Positions 25,590-34,416 are shown, counted from the first letter of the stretch. The stretch is 48,882 nucleotides of DNA from an uncultured Lachnospiraceae bacterium (GCA_910585765.1 CAJUES010000025.1:1-48882); one strand, 5' to 3'. Numbers and translations are program-made. The notes: generated by a model not told the origin, from the sequence alone.

Positions 25590-25985
25590 AAAGGGATATT
25601 AATTTCATGTCTCTTCTGAAAGGCGCTCCGGAACATGCGATATTCGCACGATTCCGGAGCAATCATTTTGTGCCATGGGAAACGGATGTTGAACGTCCTC
25701 ACAAATGTAACAGCTTCCTTGGAATCCACCCACTCGTCAACAGTCAAGTTATCTGTTAACGCCAGTGCACTGGCGTCGCCAGAAGTCCACGAATCGATGC
25801 AGCAGCAGTACAACGAGTTCAAAGAGCAGCTTATATCCAGTGGAAATGTTCTAAAGGAGGAGATCGACGCTTCGAAGATCCATATTGTATACAAGGCAAG
25901 TTCCCGCTCCTCGTCATTTGTATTTTCACATCCCGATAAAACGATAACTCCAGCCAGGGTACAAGTAAGCATCGTTTTCATTTAG
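25590..25985. pseudogene. Scrambled lipoprotein fragments (DUF4854-like and another)
   Basis: Three pieces lie side by side. On the plus strand about 25785-25925 reads ESMQQQYNEFKEQL...EIDASKIHIVYKASS, similar to the C-terminal half of the lipoprotein at 17288. On the minus strand about 25770-25690 reads NLTVDEWVDSKEAVTFVRTF, similar to the start of that same domain (MSVSDWVNSDEA). Also on the minus strand, 25981-25895 encodes a lipoprotein signal with lipobox LSGC and DEERELALY, similar to the lipoprotein at 20629. No single intact gene is present. The stretch is best seen as rearranged debris, with an inversion between the two DUF4854 halves. Confidence 0.6.
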
Positions 25986-26057
25986 AATCCGACTACTGTG
26001 ATGACTTGAAAAATAACAGCGGAACAATCGCATCCCCAAAATTTTATTGAAAAATAG

Positions 26058-26086
26058 TTTACTTAATCTGCAATATTATGTATAAT
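26058..26086 (+). promoter_or_regulatory. Promoter of the ilvB operon
   Basis: TTTACT (26058-26063), 17-base spacer, TATAAT (26081-26086), about 60 bases before the ilvB start. No leader peptide, T-box or obvious attenuator is visible in the short leader. Confidence 0.75.
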
Positions 26087-26147
26087 TAAATATGTTTTGT
26101 TTCTAAAAATGACGAAAACATAGCAAATCAGATTTGAAAGGATAAGA

Positions 26148-27776
26148 GTGAACATCATGATCGGTGCTGACGCAATCGTAAAATGTCTCGAGAATGAAGG
26201 TGTTACGACGGTATATGGCTATCCCGGCGTAGCGATCTGTCCATTTTATAACAGCATTCTCGATTCAACCATCAGGACAATATTAGTTAGAACAGAGCAG
26301 AACGCTGCACACGCAGCAAGCGGAGAAGCCCGAGTCACCGGTAAAGTAGGCGTGTGCGCCGTCACGAGCGGACCGGGCGCCACCAATCTGATCACAGGTA
26401 TCGCGACGGCTTTTGCCGACAGCATCCCCATGGTATGCATCTCAGGACAGGTAAAGAGTGAGCAGATCGGAAGCGATGTGTTCCAGGAGGCAGATATCAC
26501 AGGCGCTGTGGAGTCTTTTGTCAAGTACAGCTATCTGATCAAAAATGTGGAAGATATCCCGCGCGTATTCAAGGAGGCTTTCCATATCGCAAACTCCGGG
26601 CGGAAAGGACCTGTGCTGATCGATGTTCCCATTGATATACAAAATGCTGCCATCAAGAACTTCAAATATCCTGAGACAGTGAACATAAGAGCTTACAAAC
26701 CGACCGTAAAGGGAAATCCGGTACAGATCAAGAAGGTCATCAAGGAACTTGAAAAGGCAAAGAGACCCATCATCTGCGCGGGCGGCGGCGTGCATCTGAG
26801 CGATGCGGTTCCAGCGCTCCGCACGTTCGCGGACAGGTACCGGATCCCGGTGGTGTCCACCATGATGGGGATCGGTGTCATGCGCACGGAGGATCCGATG
26901 TATTTTGGCATGGTCGGCAACAACGGCAAGGCGTACGCGAACCGCGCCATGAACGAGTCGGATCTCCTGATCATGGTCGGCGCGCGCGTGGCGGACAGGG
27001 CGATCAGCCAGCCTGATCTGATCATGACCAACAAGATCTTGATACATATCGATGTCGATCCAGCCGAGATCGGCAAGAATGTCGGACCTTCGATCCCGCT
27101 TGTGGGCGATGCCGGACATATCTTTGACGACATCATGAAAGAGGAATTTACCTGCGAACATGAAGCGTGGATCAGGACGCTGGAAGAATACCGCGCTACG
27201 ATGGTCCAAAAGCGGAATCCCAACCCGGATTATGTGGATCCCGCAGCGTTCATCAAAATGCTCTCCAACGAGATGAAGGATGATGCGGTGTATGTCGCCG
27301 ATGTAGGGCAGAACCAGATCTGGAGCTGCAATTACCACATTGTAAAGAACGGGCGTTTTCTCACCTCGGGCGGTATGGGAACCATGGGATATTCGATCCC
27401 GGCGGCAATGGGGGCAAAGCGCGGTGCGCCTGACAGACAGGTCATCGCTGTATGCGGCGACGGTTCGTTCCAGATGTCAATGATGGAACTTGCGACCATC
27501 ATGCAGCACCATATCCCGGTAAAGATCATCGTGATCAAGAACAATTATCTCGGCATGGTGCGCGAATTCCAGCACTATACCTACAAGGACAACTACTCGG
27601 TTGTCGACATCAAGGACGGCACGCCCGATCTCGAGAAGCTTGCAGCCGCGTATGCCATCCCGTTTATCCGGGTGAAAGATATGTCGCACGCCCAGGAGAA
27701 GATCAGGGAGTTTCTGGCCGAGGACAACACGATGCTCATGGAATGTCTTGTAGACCCTATGGACTTAGTTAAGTGA
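26148..27776 (+). CDS. ilvB: Acetolactate synthase, large catalytic subunit
   Basis: A 542-residue thiamine-diphosphate enzyme that joins two pyruvates, or pyruvate and 2-oxobutyrate, in the first common step of valine, leucine and isoleucine synthesis. The N-terminal domain contains the catalytic Glu in RTEQNAAHAASGEARVTGK; TSGPGATNLITGIATAFADS and SDVFQEADITGAVE are family hallmarks; the cofactor motif GDGSFQMSMMEL...IKNN is near 435-465. The start is GTG 26148, five bases after AAAGGA; an ATG at 26157 is too far from it. Two regulatory subunits and ilvC follow. Length is near the usual 550-570. Confidence 0.95.
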   Translation: MNIMIGADAIVKCLENEGVTTVYGYPGVAICPFYNSILDSTIRTILVRTEQNAAHAASGEARVTGKVGVCAVTSGPGATNLITGIATAFADSIPMVCISGQVKSEQIGSDVFQEADITGAVESFVKYSYLIKNVEDIPRVFKEAFHIANSGRKGPVLIDVPIDIQNAAIKNFKYPETVNIRAYKPTVKGNPVQIKKVIKELEKAKRPIICAGGGVHLSDAVPALRTFADRYRIPVVSTMMGIGVMRTEDPMYFGMVGNNGKAYANRAMNESDLLIMVGARVADRAISQPDLIMTNKILIHIDVDPAEIGKNVGPSIPLVGDAGHIFDDIMKEEFTCEHEAWIRTLEEYRATMVQKRNPNPDYVDPAAFIKMLSNEMKDDAVYVADVGQNQIWSCNYHIVKNGRFLTSGGMGTMGYSIPAAMGAKRGAPDRQVIAVCGDGSFQMSMMELATIMQHHIPVKIIVIKNNYLGMVREFQHYTYKDNYSVVDIKDGTPDLEKLAAAYAIPFIRVKDMSHAQEKIREFLAEDNTMLMECLVDPMDLVK

Positions 27777-27792
27777 GGAGGTTCCATTTCAT

Positions 27793-28275
27793 ATGAAGAA
27801 AATATATTCCGTATTAGTGGAGAATAGATCCGGTGTGCTCTGCAAGGTCTCAGGTCTGTTCTCAAGAAGATGCTTTAACATAGACAGCCTGGCGGTGGGA
27901 GAGACGGACGATCCGGCAGTTTCCTGCATGACGATCGTGAGTTCCGGAAACCAGCGGACGATCGAGCAGATCGAAAAGCAGCTAAACAAGAAGATCGACG
28001 TCATCAAGGTCAAGACTTTTGATGAGAAGGACAGCATCAGCAGGGAGCTCATGCTGATCAAGGTGAAATACAACAGGGGCACCCGGCGCGACATCATGGA
28101 GATCTGCGAGATCATGAAAGCCGACATCGTGGATATGTCAAACAACAACATGATCATACAGATCTGCGACATGCCGGAGCGGATCAAGGTCATGCTCGAT
28201 ATGCTCAAATCGATCAGCATCGTGGAAGTGGCGCGGACAGGGACACTGGCTTTGCCGAAATGTATTGACAATTAA
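27793..28275 (+). CDS. ilvN: Acetolactate synthase, small regulatory subunit 1
   Basis: A 160-residue regulatory subunit with an N-terminal ACT domain (IYSVLVENRSGVLCKVSGLF, SRRCFNIDSLAVGETDDPAV) that binds valine and a C-terminal ALS_ss domain (LMLIKVKYNRGTRRDIMEIC). It activates the catalytic subunit and gives feedback inhibition. It begins 16 bases after ilvB with GAGGAGG. A second and distinct small subunit follows 80 bases later, so the large subunit may pair with either. Confidence 0.92.
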   Translation: MKKIYSVLVENRSGVLCKVSGLFSRRCFNIDSLAVGETDDPAVSCMTIVSSGNQRTIEQIEKQLNKKIDVIKVKTFDEKDSISRELMLIKVKYNRGTRRDIMEICEIMKADIVDMSNNNMIIQICDMPERIKVMLDMLKSISIVEVARTGTLALPKCIDN

Positions 28276-28293
28276 TATCAGAATTGCTAAAAT
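28265..28293 (+). promoter_or_regulatory. Internal promoter for ilvN2-ilvC
   Basis: TTGACA (28265-28270), 17-base spacer, TAAAAT (28288-28293). It overlaps the stop of the first small-subunit gene and could let the second small subunit and ilvC be expressed apart from ilvB. Confidence 0.65.
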
Positions 28294-28301
28294 AAAATCT
28301 G

Positions 28302-28336
28302 GTTATTTATGCAGGGATTTGTAGTTATTTATGCAG
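28302..28336 (+). repeat. Paired 13-base direct repeat upstream of ilvN2
   Basis: GTTATTTATGCAG occurs at 28302-28314 and 28324-28336, that is, 22 bases apart, or two helical turns. It sits just after the internal promoter, so it may be a repressor-binding pair or a transcript element. Confidence 0.6.
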
Positions 28337-28355
28337 TTTAAGGGAGTGTATCTTT

Positions 28356-28856
28356 ATGCAGAATAGAGTATTTCAGCTTTTGGTGGATAACAATGCAGGT
28401 GTCCTCAGCCGCATATCAGGTTTATTCTCAAGGCGCGGTTACAATATTGAGAGCATCACGGCAGGTGTGACGTCAGATCCGCGCTACAGCCGCATCACCA
28501 TCGTGACCTCGGGCGACGAGGAGATCCTCGACCAGATCGAGAAACAGGTCGCAAAGCTGGTCGATATCCGGGACATCCGGGAACTGAAACCGGAGAAGAG
28601 CGTTTACAGGGAACTCTGCCTGATCAAAGTAAGGTCGACACCCGAGAAGCGCCAGGGCGTGATCGCTGTGGCAGACATTTTCCGGGCGAAGATCGTCGAT
28701 GTCAATGTGGACAGCCTCATCGTCGAGCTCACCGGCAACCAGTCCAAGATCCAGGCATTTATCGATCTGCTCCAGGATTACGAGATCCTTGAGATCGCGA
28801 GGACAGGTATCGCAGGTCTTGGGCGCGGCACCGAGAATCTCGTCCATTTGGAATAG
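28356..28856 (+). CDS. ilvN: Acetolactate synthase, small regulatory subunit 2
   Basis: A 166-residue paralogue of the preceding subunit, with the same ACT (FQLLVDNNAGVLSRISGLFS, RRGYNIESITAGVTSDP) and ALS_ss (ELCLIKVRSTPEKRQGVIAV) layout but only moderate similarity. Its ACT segment NNAGVLSRISGLFSRRGYNI is nearer the classical ilvH/ilvN type than the first copy. A promoter overlaps the end of the previous gene, so it can be expressed with ilvC alone. Two small subunits for one visible large subunit suggests two differently regulated forms of the enzyme. Confidence 0.92.
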   Translation: MQNRVFQLLVDNNAGVLSRISGLFSRRGYNIESITAGVTSDPRYSRITIVTSGDEEILDQIEKQVAKLVDIRDIRELKPEKSVYRELCLIKVRSTPEKRQGVIAVADIFRAKIVDVNVDSLIVELTGNQSKIQAFIDLLQDYEILEIARTGIAGLGRGTENLVHLE

Positions 28857-28865
28857 CTGTTATTC

Positions 28866-28957
28866 ATAATCACATTTATGATTATCACAAATATATCTCG
28901 GAGGAAAATCCTCTGCTCGCATGAGCAGCGCTCATTTTGCTCCGCAAAACAAGGAGG
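28866..28957 (+). promoter_or_regulatory. Structured leader of ilvC
   Basis: Four small perfect dyads lie in under 100 bases: ATAATCA-CATTTA-TGATTAT (28866-28885), GAGGA-AAA-TCCTC (about 28901-28913), ATGAGC-AGC-GCTCAT (28921-28935) and TTTTGC-TCC-GCAAAA (28934-28948). The last ends just before the Shine-Dalgarno AAGGAGG (28951-28957). They may affect stability or translation of the ilvC part of the message. Confidence 0.5.
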
Positions 28958-28965
28958 ATTTAGAA

Positions 28966-29991
28966 ATGTCAGAAGCAAAGATCTATTATCAGGAGGATTG
29001 CAACCTCTCTCTGTTGGAGGGCAAGACGATCGCAGTCATCGGTTACGGAAGCCAGGGACATGCCCATGCACTGAACGCTAAGGAGTCAGGATGCAATGTC
29101 ATCATCGGTCTCTACGAGGGCAGCAAGTCCTGGGACAAGGCTGTGAAGCAGGGATTTGAGGTTTATACAGCGGCAGAAGCGGCTAAGAAGGCTGACATCA
29201 TCATGATTTTGATCAACGATGAGCTGCAGGCAGATATGTACAAGAACGATATCGAGCCGAACCTTGAGGCAGGCAATATGCTGATGTTTGCGCACGGCTT
29301 TAACATTCATTTCGGTTGCATCACTCCGCCCAAGGATGTCGATGTCACAATGATCGCGCCGAAGGGACCGGGACACACCGTGCGTTCCGAGTATCAGGCT
29401 GGCAAGGGTGTTCCCTGTCTGGTGGCAGTGGAGCAGAATGCCACAGGAAAGGCGCTTGAACTGGCGCTCGCTTACGCGCTTGCCATCGGCGGGGCGAGAG
29501 CAGGTGTCCTCGAGACTACTTTCAGGACAGAGACAGAGACAGACTTGTTCGGTGAGCAGGCAGTTCTCTGCGGTGGTGTGTGCGCGCTGATGCAGGCGGG
29601 CTTTGAGACGCTTGTCGAGGCAGGGTACGACCCGAGGAACGCTTACTTTGAGTGCATCCATGAGATGAAGCTCATCGTGGATCTGATCTATCAGTCAGGC
29701 TTTGCAGGCATGAGATATTCGATCTCCAACACGGCTGAGTACGGCGATTATATCACAGGACCGAAGGTGATCACGGAGGAGACCAAGAAGACGATGAAGA
29801 AGATCCTCTCCGATATCCAGGATGGCTCCTTCGCAAAGGAATTCCTGCTGGATATGTCCCCTGCCGGACGCCAGGTGCACTTCAAGGCTATGAGAAAGCT
29901 AGCTTCTGAGCATCCGTCCGAGAAGATCGGCGAGGAGATCCGCAAGCTCTACAGCTGGAATAATGAAGAGGATAAATTCATTAACAACTAA
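28966..29991 (+). CDS. ilvC: Ketol-acid reductoisomerase, class I
   Basis: A 341-residue enzyme that rearranges and reduces acetolactate or acetohydroxybutyrate, the second step of branched-chain amino-acid synthesis. The dinucleotide-binding loop is VIGYGSQGHAHALNAKESG; APKGPGHTVRSEYQAGKGVP and the Glu-rich ETTFRTETETDLFGEQAVLC (metal site) are hallmarks; length is that of class I enzymes. The start at 28966 has AAGGAGG eight bases upstream; an earlier in-frame ATG at 28921 lies within leader hairpins. It closes the ilvB-ilvN-ilvN-ilvC cluster and is followed by a terminator. Confidence 0.96.
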   Translation: MSEAKIYYQEDCNLSLLEGKTIAVIGYGSQGHAHALNAKESGCNVIIGLYEGSKSWDKAVKQGFEVYTAAEAAKKADIIMILINDELQADMYKNDIEPNLEAGNMLMFAHGFNIHFGCITPPKDVDVTMIAPKGPGHTVRSEYQAGKGVPCLVAVEQNATGKALELALAYALAIGGARAGVLETTFRTETETDLFGEQAVLCGGVCALMQAGFETLVEAGYDPRNAYFECIHEMKLIVDLIYQSGFAGMRYSISNTAEYGDYITGPKVITEETKKTMKKILSDIQDGSFAKEFLLDMSPAGRQVHFKAMRKLASEHPSEKIGEEIRKLYSWNNEEDKFINN

Positions 29992-30036
29992 AATATTATA
30001 CATATTATTGGATTAATTTGTCAGAAAAGTTATTCA

Positions 30037-30076
30037 AAAGGGAGAAATTGGAAACATACGTTTCTTTTTCTCCCTT
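30037..30076 (+). terminator. Terminator after ilvC
   Basis: AAGGGAGAAA...GAAAC-ATAC-GTTTC...TTTTCTCCCTT forms a long nested hairpin ending in T-rich sequence. Confidence 0.85.
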
Positions 30077-30139
30077 ATTGAATTAACATGTGCTATACTA
30101 TGATAAACAGGATCATCTTATGTTTCGGAGGTATATGAA

Positions 30140-30748
30140 ATGTATGCTTATATAAAAGGTCAGATCGTCGACATCTCGGAAGACAATTTGGTGCTCGAAT
30201 GCAATAATATCGGGTACAATATCAGAATACCTCTCAGCGTAGCACAGCGGCTGCCGGGGATCGGCGCTTCCGTAAAGATATATACTTACACGAGCGTGCG
30301 GGAAGATGCCTTTCAGCTGTTTGGTTTTCTCTCAAAGGACGATCTGGAGATCTACAGGAAACTGATCGCGGTAAACGGGATCGGTCCCAAAGGCGCACTG
30401 AGCATTCTGTCGGCAATGAGCGCTGACGACCTCCGTTTTGCCATCCTCTCGGGAGATGCCAAGGCAATATCGAAATCCCCGGGGATCGGCAATAAGTCGG
30501 CGGAGCGGATCATTCTGGAACTGAAGGACAAGGTTCATCTCATGAGAGAGGATGTTTTGGACTCCCCGGTGTCCGCAGCGGATGTACAGTCCGGTTCCGA
30601 GGCGTTAAATGAAGCTCTGGAAGCAATGACAGCACTGGGGTATTCTCCGTCCGAGGCATTGAAGGCGCTGAGACAGATCACTGTCACGGATGACATGGAC
30701 TCGGGCGCTGTATTGAAACAGGCATTGAAGATCATCAGCACTATGTAG
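30140..30748 (+). CDS. ruvA: Holliday junction DNA helicase subunit RuvA
   Basis: A 202-residue protein. The OB-fold N-terminus (MYAYIKGQIVDISEDNLVLE), two helix-hairpin-helix motifs (LIAVNGIGPKGALSIL near 75 and ISKSPGIGNKSAERIILELK near 110) and the C-terminal ALTALGYSP-like helix bundle that contacts RuvB (EALEAMTALGYSPSEALKAL) are all present. It binds four-way junctions and loads RuvB during recombination repair. ruvB follows after 36 bases. Normal length. Confidence 0.97.
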   Translation: MYAYIKGQIVDISEDNLVLECNNIGYNIRIPLSVAQRLPGIGASVKIYTYTSVREDAFQLFGFLSKDDLEIYRKLIAVNGIGPKGALSILSAMSADDLRFAILSGDAKAISKSPGIGNKSAERIILELKDKVHLMREDVLDSPVSAADVQSGSEALNEALEAMTALGYSPSEALKALRQITVTDDMDSGAVLKQALKIISTM

Positions 30749-30784
30749 ATATAGACGTAGATATAAACGTTTTTGGAGGGTTCT

Positions 30785-31783
30785 ATGGCAGCCAGAGTGA
30801 TAGAGACAAAACTTTTGGACGAGGATGTGAAGATTGAGGGAAGTCTTCGTCCCCAGTCGCTGAAAGAGTATATCGGACAGAAAAAGGCGAAGGAAATATT
30901 GAGGATCTATATTGAAGCTGCAAGACAGCGGGAGGACTCGTTGGACCATGTTCTGTTTTACGGGCCTCCCGGTCTGGGAAAGACGACGCTTGCCGGGATC
31001 ATCGCAAACGAGATGGGCGTCCACATCAAGGTGACAAGCGGGCCTGCCATCGAAAAGCCCGGCGAAATAGCCGCCATCCTGAACGGGCTTCAGGAGGGGG
31101 ATATCCTGTTCATCGATGAGATCCACCGGCTGAACAGGCAGGTGGAGGAAGTGCTTTACCCTGCCATGGAGGATTTCGCGATCGATATCATGATCGGAAA
31201 GGGTACCGCCGCGCGCTCCGTTCGGCTGGATCTGCCCAGGTTTACGCTGATCGGCGCCACGACGCGTGCAGGGCTTTTGACGGCTCCGTTGCGGGATCGT
31301 TTTGGCGTCATCCAGCATCTTGAGTTTTACTCTGTCGACGAGCTGAAACTCATCATCCAGCACTCGGCGCGCGTGCTGAATGTGCAGATCGATGAGCAGG
31401 GCGCATTGGAACTTGCCAGGCGGAGCCGCGGCACGCCGCGTCTTGCCAACCGTATGCTGAGACGGGTGCGGGATTTCGCGCAGGTGAAGTACGATGGACG
31501 GATCACGCTGGAGGCTGCAAACACGGCGCTCGATATACTGGATGTCGACAAACTCGGGCTCGACCAGACAGACCGGATGATACTGACGACGATGATCGAG
31601 CGGTTCAACGGCGGTCCTGTAGGGCTCGACACCCTGTCCGCCGCAATAGGGGAGGACAGCGGCACGATCGAGGATGTGTACGAACCGTACCTGATCAAAA
31701 ACGGCTTTATCACACGCACCCCGCGCGGCAGAGTTGTATCAGAAATTACATACCGTCATTTCGGGCTTGAAATACCGAAATAG
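30785..31783 (+). CDS. ruvB: Holliday junction branch-migration ATPase RuvB
   Basis: A 332-residue AAA+ motor. SLRPQSLKEYIGQKKAKEIL opens the domain; Walker A is GPPGLGKT, Walker B LFIDEIHRLN, sensor 1 LIGATTRAG, and the C-terminal winged helix includes GLDTLSAAIGED and the ending RTPRGRVVSE. It forms hexamers that drive branch migration on RuvA-bound junctions. Start 30785 is preceded by GGAGGG; a TTG at 30773 is less likely. Immediately downstream lies a promoter for zapA inside its 3' end. Confidence 0.97.
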   Translation: MAARVIETKLLDEDVKIEGSLRPQSLKEYIGQKKAKEILRIYIEAARQREDSLDHVLFYGPPGLGKTTLAGIIANEMGVHIKVTSGPAIEKPGEIAAILNGLQEGDILFIDEIHRLNRQVEEVLYPAMEDFAIDIMIGKGTAARSVRLDLPRFTLIGATTRAGLLTAPLRDRFGVIQHLEFYSVDELKLIIQHSARVLNVQIDEQGALELARRSRGTPRLANRMLRRVRDFAQVKYDGRITLEAANTALDILDVDKLGLDQTDRMILTTMIERFNGGPVGLDTLSAAIGEDSGTIEDVYEPYLIKNGFITRTPRGRVVSEITYRHFGLEIPK

Positions 31784-31796
31784 TTTTTGATATAAT
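31767..31796 (+). promoter_or_regulatory. Promoter of the zapA-U32-SEDS/PBP unit
   Basis: TTGAAA (31767-31772), 18-base spacer, TATAAT (31791-31796). The -35 box lies in the last codons of ruvB and the start of zapA is 34 bases after the -10 box. Confidence 0.65.
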
Positions 31797-31829
31797 ATAT
31801 AAAATTTTACATTGGAAAGGGGCAAGATT

Positions 31830-32243
31830 ATGTCTGCCAAAACAGATACAGAAGTGATAATCGGCGGCAAAGTGCTGACTGTCAGCGGTAACGAAAGCGC
31901 TGAATATCTGCAGAAAGTTGCAGCTTATATCAACAACAAGGTCAATGAGTACGCCAAGCTGGACAGCTTTAAGAGACAGTCTGTCGACAAACAGAACATG
32001 CTGATTCAGCTGAACATCGCCGACGATTACTTCAAAGCCAAGAAACAGATCGAGCTTCTCGAACAGGAGCTGAAAGCAAAGGACAACGAGTTATACGATT
32101 TGAAGCATGAGCTGATCGCCACGCAGATCAAACTTGACAATACATCAAAATCCTTAAAGGAATCAAACGAGGCATTGAACGAGCATTCAAAGCAGATCAT
32201 CCGTCTCGAGACGGAGCTGAAGGAATCAAAAAAGCATGAGTGA
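31830..32243 (+). CDS. zapA: Cell division protein ZapA
   Basis: A 137-residue FtsZ-ring stabiliser. Residues 1-65 are the ZapA globular head (VIIGGKVLTVSGNESAEYLQ, then KVAAYINNKVNEY), and the rest is a long coiled coil (IELLEQELKAKDNELYDLKH, ETELKESKK) longer than in the shortest Firmicutes ZapA. The start at 31830 has GGAAAGGGG upstream. It overlaps the U32 peptidase gene by 8 bases, so the two are translated together. Confidence 0.85.
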   Translation: MSAKTDTEVIIGGKVLTVSGNESAEYLQKVAAYINNKVNEYAKLDSFKRQSVDKQNMLIQLNIADDYFKAKKQIELLEQELKAKDNELYDLKHELIATQIKLDNTSKSLKESNEALNEHSKQIIRLETELKESKKHE

Positions 32244-34416
32244 ACAAAAAGTAGAACTGTTGGCGCCCGCCGGGGATTTCGCCTGTTTTCGCGCAGCCGT
32301 CAACGCCGGGGCTGACGCCGTGTACCTGGGCGGGGATCAGTTCGGCGCACGCGCATATGCAGGGAATTTCTCGGATGAGGAGATCGTCCGGGCACTGCGC
32401 ATCGCCCATCTGTTTGGCAGAAAGATCTATCTGACTGTCAATACCCTTGTGAAGGAGAGTGAATTTGCCAGTCTGATACCGTATGTCGCGCCGCTGTACG
32501 ATGCGGGTCTCGACGGCGTGATCGTGCAGGATATCGGCGCCCTGAACTGTCTGCGGGAAAACTTTCCCGGTCTGGAGCTGCACGCAAGCACGCAGATGAC
32601 GATCACGGGCGCATACGGGGCAGCCTACCTGCAACGACTCGGCGTCTGCCGCATTGTTCCCGCGCGGGAGCTGTCGCTTGACGAGATCAAAGCGATCAGG
32701 GAAAGGACCGGTCTGGAAATAGAATGTTTTATTCACGGCGCGATGTGCTACGCGTATTCCGGGCAATGCCTGTTCAGTTCTATCCTGGGCGGCAGGAGCG
32801 GAAACCGCGGACGATGTGCGGGGCCATGCCGGCTGCCCTACACCTCCGGCGGGAATCAGGCGCAATACCCGCTCAGCCTGAAGGATATGTATACGCTTCC
32901 GATGCTGCCGGAGCTTATGCGGGCAGGGATCGATTCCTTCAAGATCGAGGGGCGGATGAAAAGCCCGGAATATGTGGCCGGCGTCACATCCATATACAGA
33001 AAATATATCGATCTGTACCTGGAAGATCCAGAAAAGATCTACCAGGTAGATCCGGCGGATGAGCAGATCATAAGGCAGCTGTATATCCGTTCTGATACCT
33101 GCAACGGATATTATCAGAGACACAATGGCAGATCCATGGTTACGTTGAGGGAGCCTGGCTATTCCGGGAGCACACCGTCAGTTTTAGACGATATCCGGGA
33201 ACGGTTTATCGCGCGGGATATCCTTCTGCCGATAACGGGATCTGCAAAGATCCGGGCGGGGGAAGCGGCCGAACTGACGCTCGAGCACGGCAGCACTTCC
33301 GTGACGGTGCGGGGGGAAGCGGCAAGCCCGGCTGTGAATCGTCCGCTGAGCCGCACAGATATTTCTCAGAAGCTTGAGAAGCTGGGCGATACCTGCTTTG
33401 CGTTCTCCGATCTCACGGTCGACACGGATGAGGCTTCGTTCATGCCCGTGAAGGCACTGAACGAACTGCGCCGCATGGCAGTTTCCGGTTTGGAGGACGA
33501 GCTGCTGAAACGAAACCGTCCGGCACGGCAGGCGGCGACTGCCATAACAGGTGCAGCACCCGTCCGCAGCAGGGCAGTCGTGAAAGATACAGGGCGGAGG
33601 AACGATCTGTGTGTGTATGTCTCGACACGTGAGCAGCTTATGACTGCCGGCGCTTATCCAAAGTTACACAGGATTTATGTGGATGCGGATCTGTTTCTGC
33701 GCGAGAAGGAGGGCGCAGAGCAGTCGCTGCTGCCAGGCAAAGAATATTTTCTTGTGCTGCCCCATATATTTCGTAAGAGAACATACCCGTACCTTCCGGC
33801 TTACGAAAAGCTGTTAGGGAGCGGCAGTTTTTCCGGTGTCATGGTCAGGAATTTCGGGGAACTGCAATGGCTGTGCGAAACGGGCTATGCCGGCGGGATC
33901 GAGTCGGATTACACGATTTATGTATGGAACAATGCGTCACTGTCCTTTTTGGCGGAACAGCTCGACTGCATCACGCTGCCGCTGGAGCTGAACAGGAAAG
34001 AGCTGGGCAGGCTTTCTGCAGGTCACAATACCAGCTTTGTTTTGTACGGCTACATTCCCATGATGTACTCGGCAAACTGTATCAGAAAGACACTGGAACA
34101 CTGCATAAATGATGCGGGCGCTGCAGATAATAAGTATTATTTGACGGACCGCTACCAAAATATCTTTACAGTGACTCAAAATTGTATACACTGTTACAAT
34201 ATTTTGTATAACACAGTGCCTCTGTCCCTTCACGGTCATCTTGAGGCGATTTTGAAAAAAGGTTGCTACAGCCGGCTGCGTCTTGACTTTTCAATCGAGA
34301 ACGCGGCACAGACGAGGGCTGTGATCGAGTATTATCTAAACCTTATGGCAGGGACAGCCGGAACCTTTCCATACAGAGAATTTACAAACGGACATTACAA
34401 GCGTGGAGTAGAGTAG
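32236..34416 (+). CDS. U32 family peptidase with DUF3656-like C-terminal region
   Basis: A 726-residue protein. The U32 barrel is in the first 400 residues: ELLAPAGDFACFRAAVNAGA, the signature ECFIHGAMCYAYSGQCLFSS, then GNRGRCAGPCRLPY, and DSFKIEGRMKSPEYVAGV. Conserved cysteines in this stretch bind an iron-sulphur cluster in relatives; some U32 members act in tRNA or rRNA hydroxylation (RlhA, TrhP) rather than proteolysis, so a role in 23S rRNA hydroxylation is possible. The C-terminal 300 residues are the accessory DUF3656-like portion. It overlaps zapA and ends one base before the SEDS-PBP gene. Confidence 0.9.
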   Translation: MSEQKVELLAPAGDFACFRAAVNAGADAVYLGGDQFGARAYAGNFSDEEIVRALRIAHLFGRKIYLTVNTLVKESEFASLIPYVAPLYDAGLDGVIVQDIGALNCLRENFPGLELHASTQMTITGAYGAAYLQRLGVCRIVPARELSLDEIKAIRERTGLEIECFIHGAMCYAYSGQCLFSSILGGRSGNRGRCAGPCRLPYTSGGNQAQYPLSLKDMYTLPMLPELMRAGIDSFKIEGRMKSPEYVAGVTSIYRKYIDLYLEDPEKIYQVDPADEQIIRQLYIRSDTCNGYYQRHNGRSMVTLREPGYSGSTPSVLDDIRERFIARDILLPITGSAKIRAGEAAELTLEHGSTSVTVRGEAASPAVNRPLSRTDISQKLEKLGDTCFAFSDLTVDTDEASFMPVKALNELRRMAVSGLEDELLKRNRPARQAATAITGAAPVRSRAVVKDTGRRNDLCVYVSTREQLMTAGAYPKLHRIYVDADLFLREKEGAEQSLLPGKEYFLVLPHIFRKRTYPYLPAYEKLLGSGSFSGVMVRNFGELQWLCETGYAGGIESDYTIYVWNNASLSFLAEQLDCITLPLELNRKELGRLSAGHNTSFVLYGYIPMMYSANCIRKTLEHCINDAGAADNKYYLTDRYQNIFTVTQNCIHCYNILYNTVPLSLHGHLEAILKKGCYSRLRLDFSIENAAQTRAVIEYYLNLMAGTAGTFPYREFTNGHYKRGVE

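Noticed and set aside
25635..25985. Plus-strand 116-codon frame as an intact gene
   Set aside because: Only its middle resembles a DUF4854 C-terminal half; the beginning and end belong to minus-strand fragments, and there is no signal peptide or ribosome-binding site.
26442..27338. 298-codon open frame on the minus strand
   Set aside because: Antisense to ilvB, whose identity is certain.
32197..33123. 308-codon open frame on the minus strand
   Set aside because: Antisense to the U32 peptidase gene; no domain visible.
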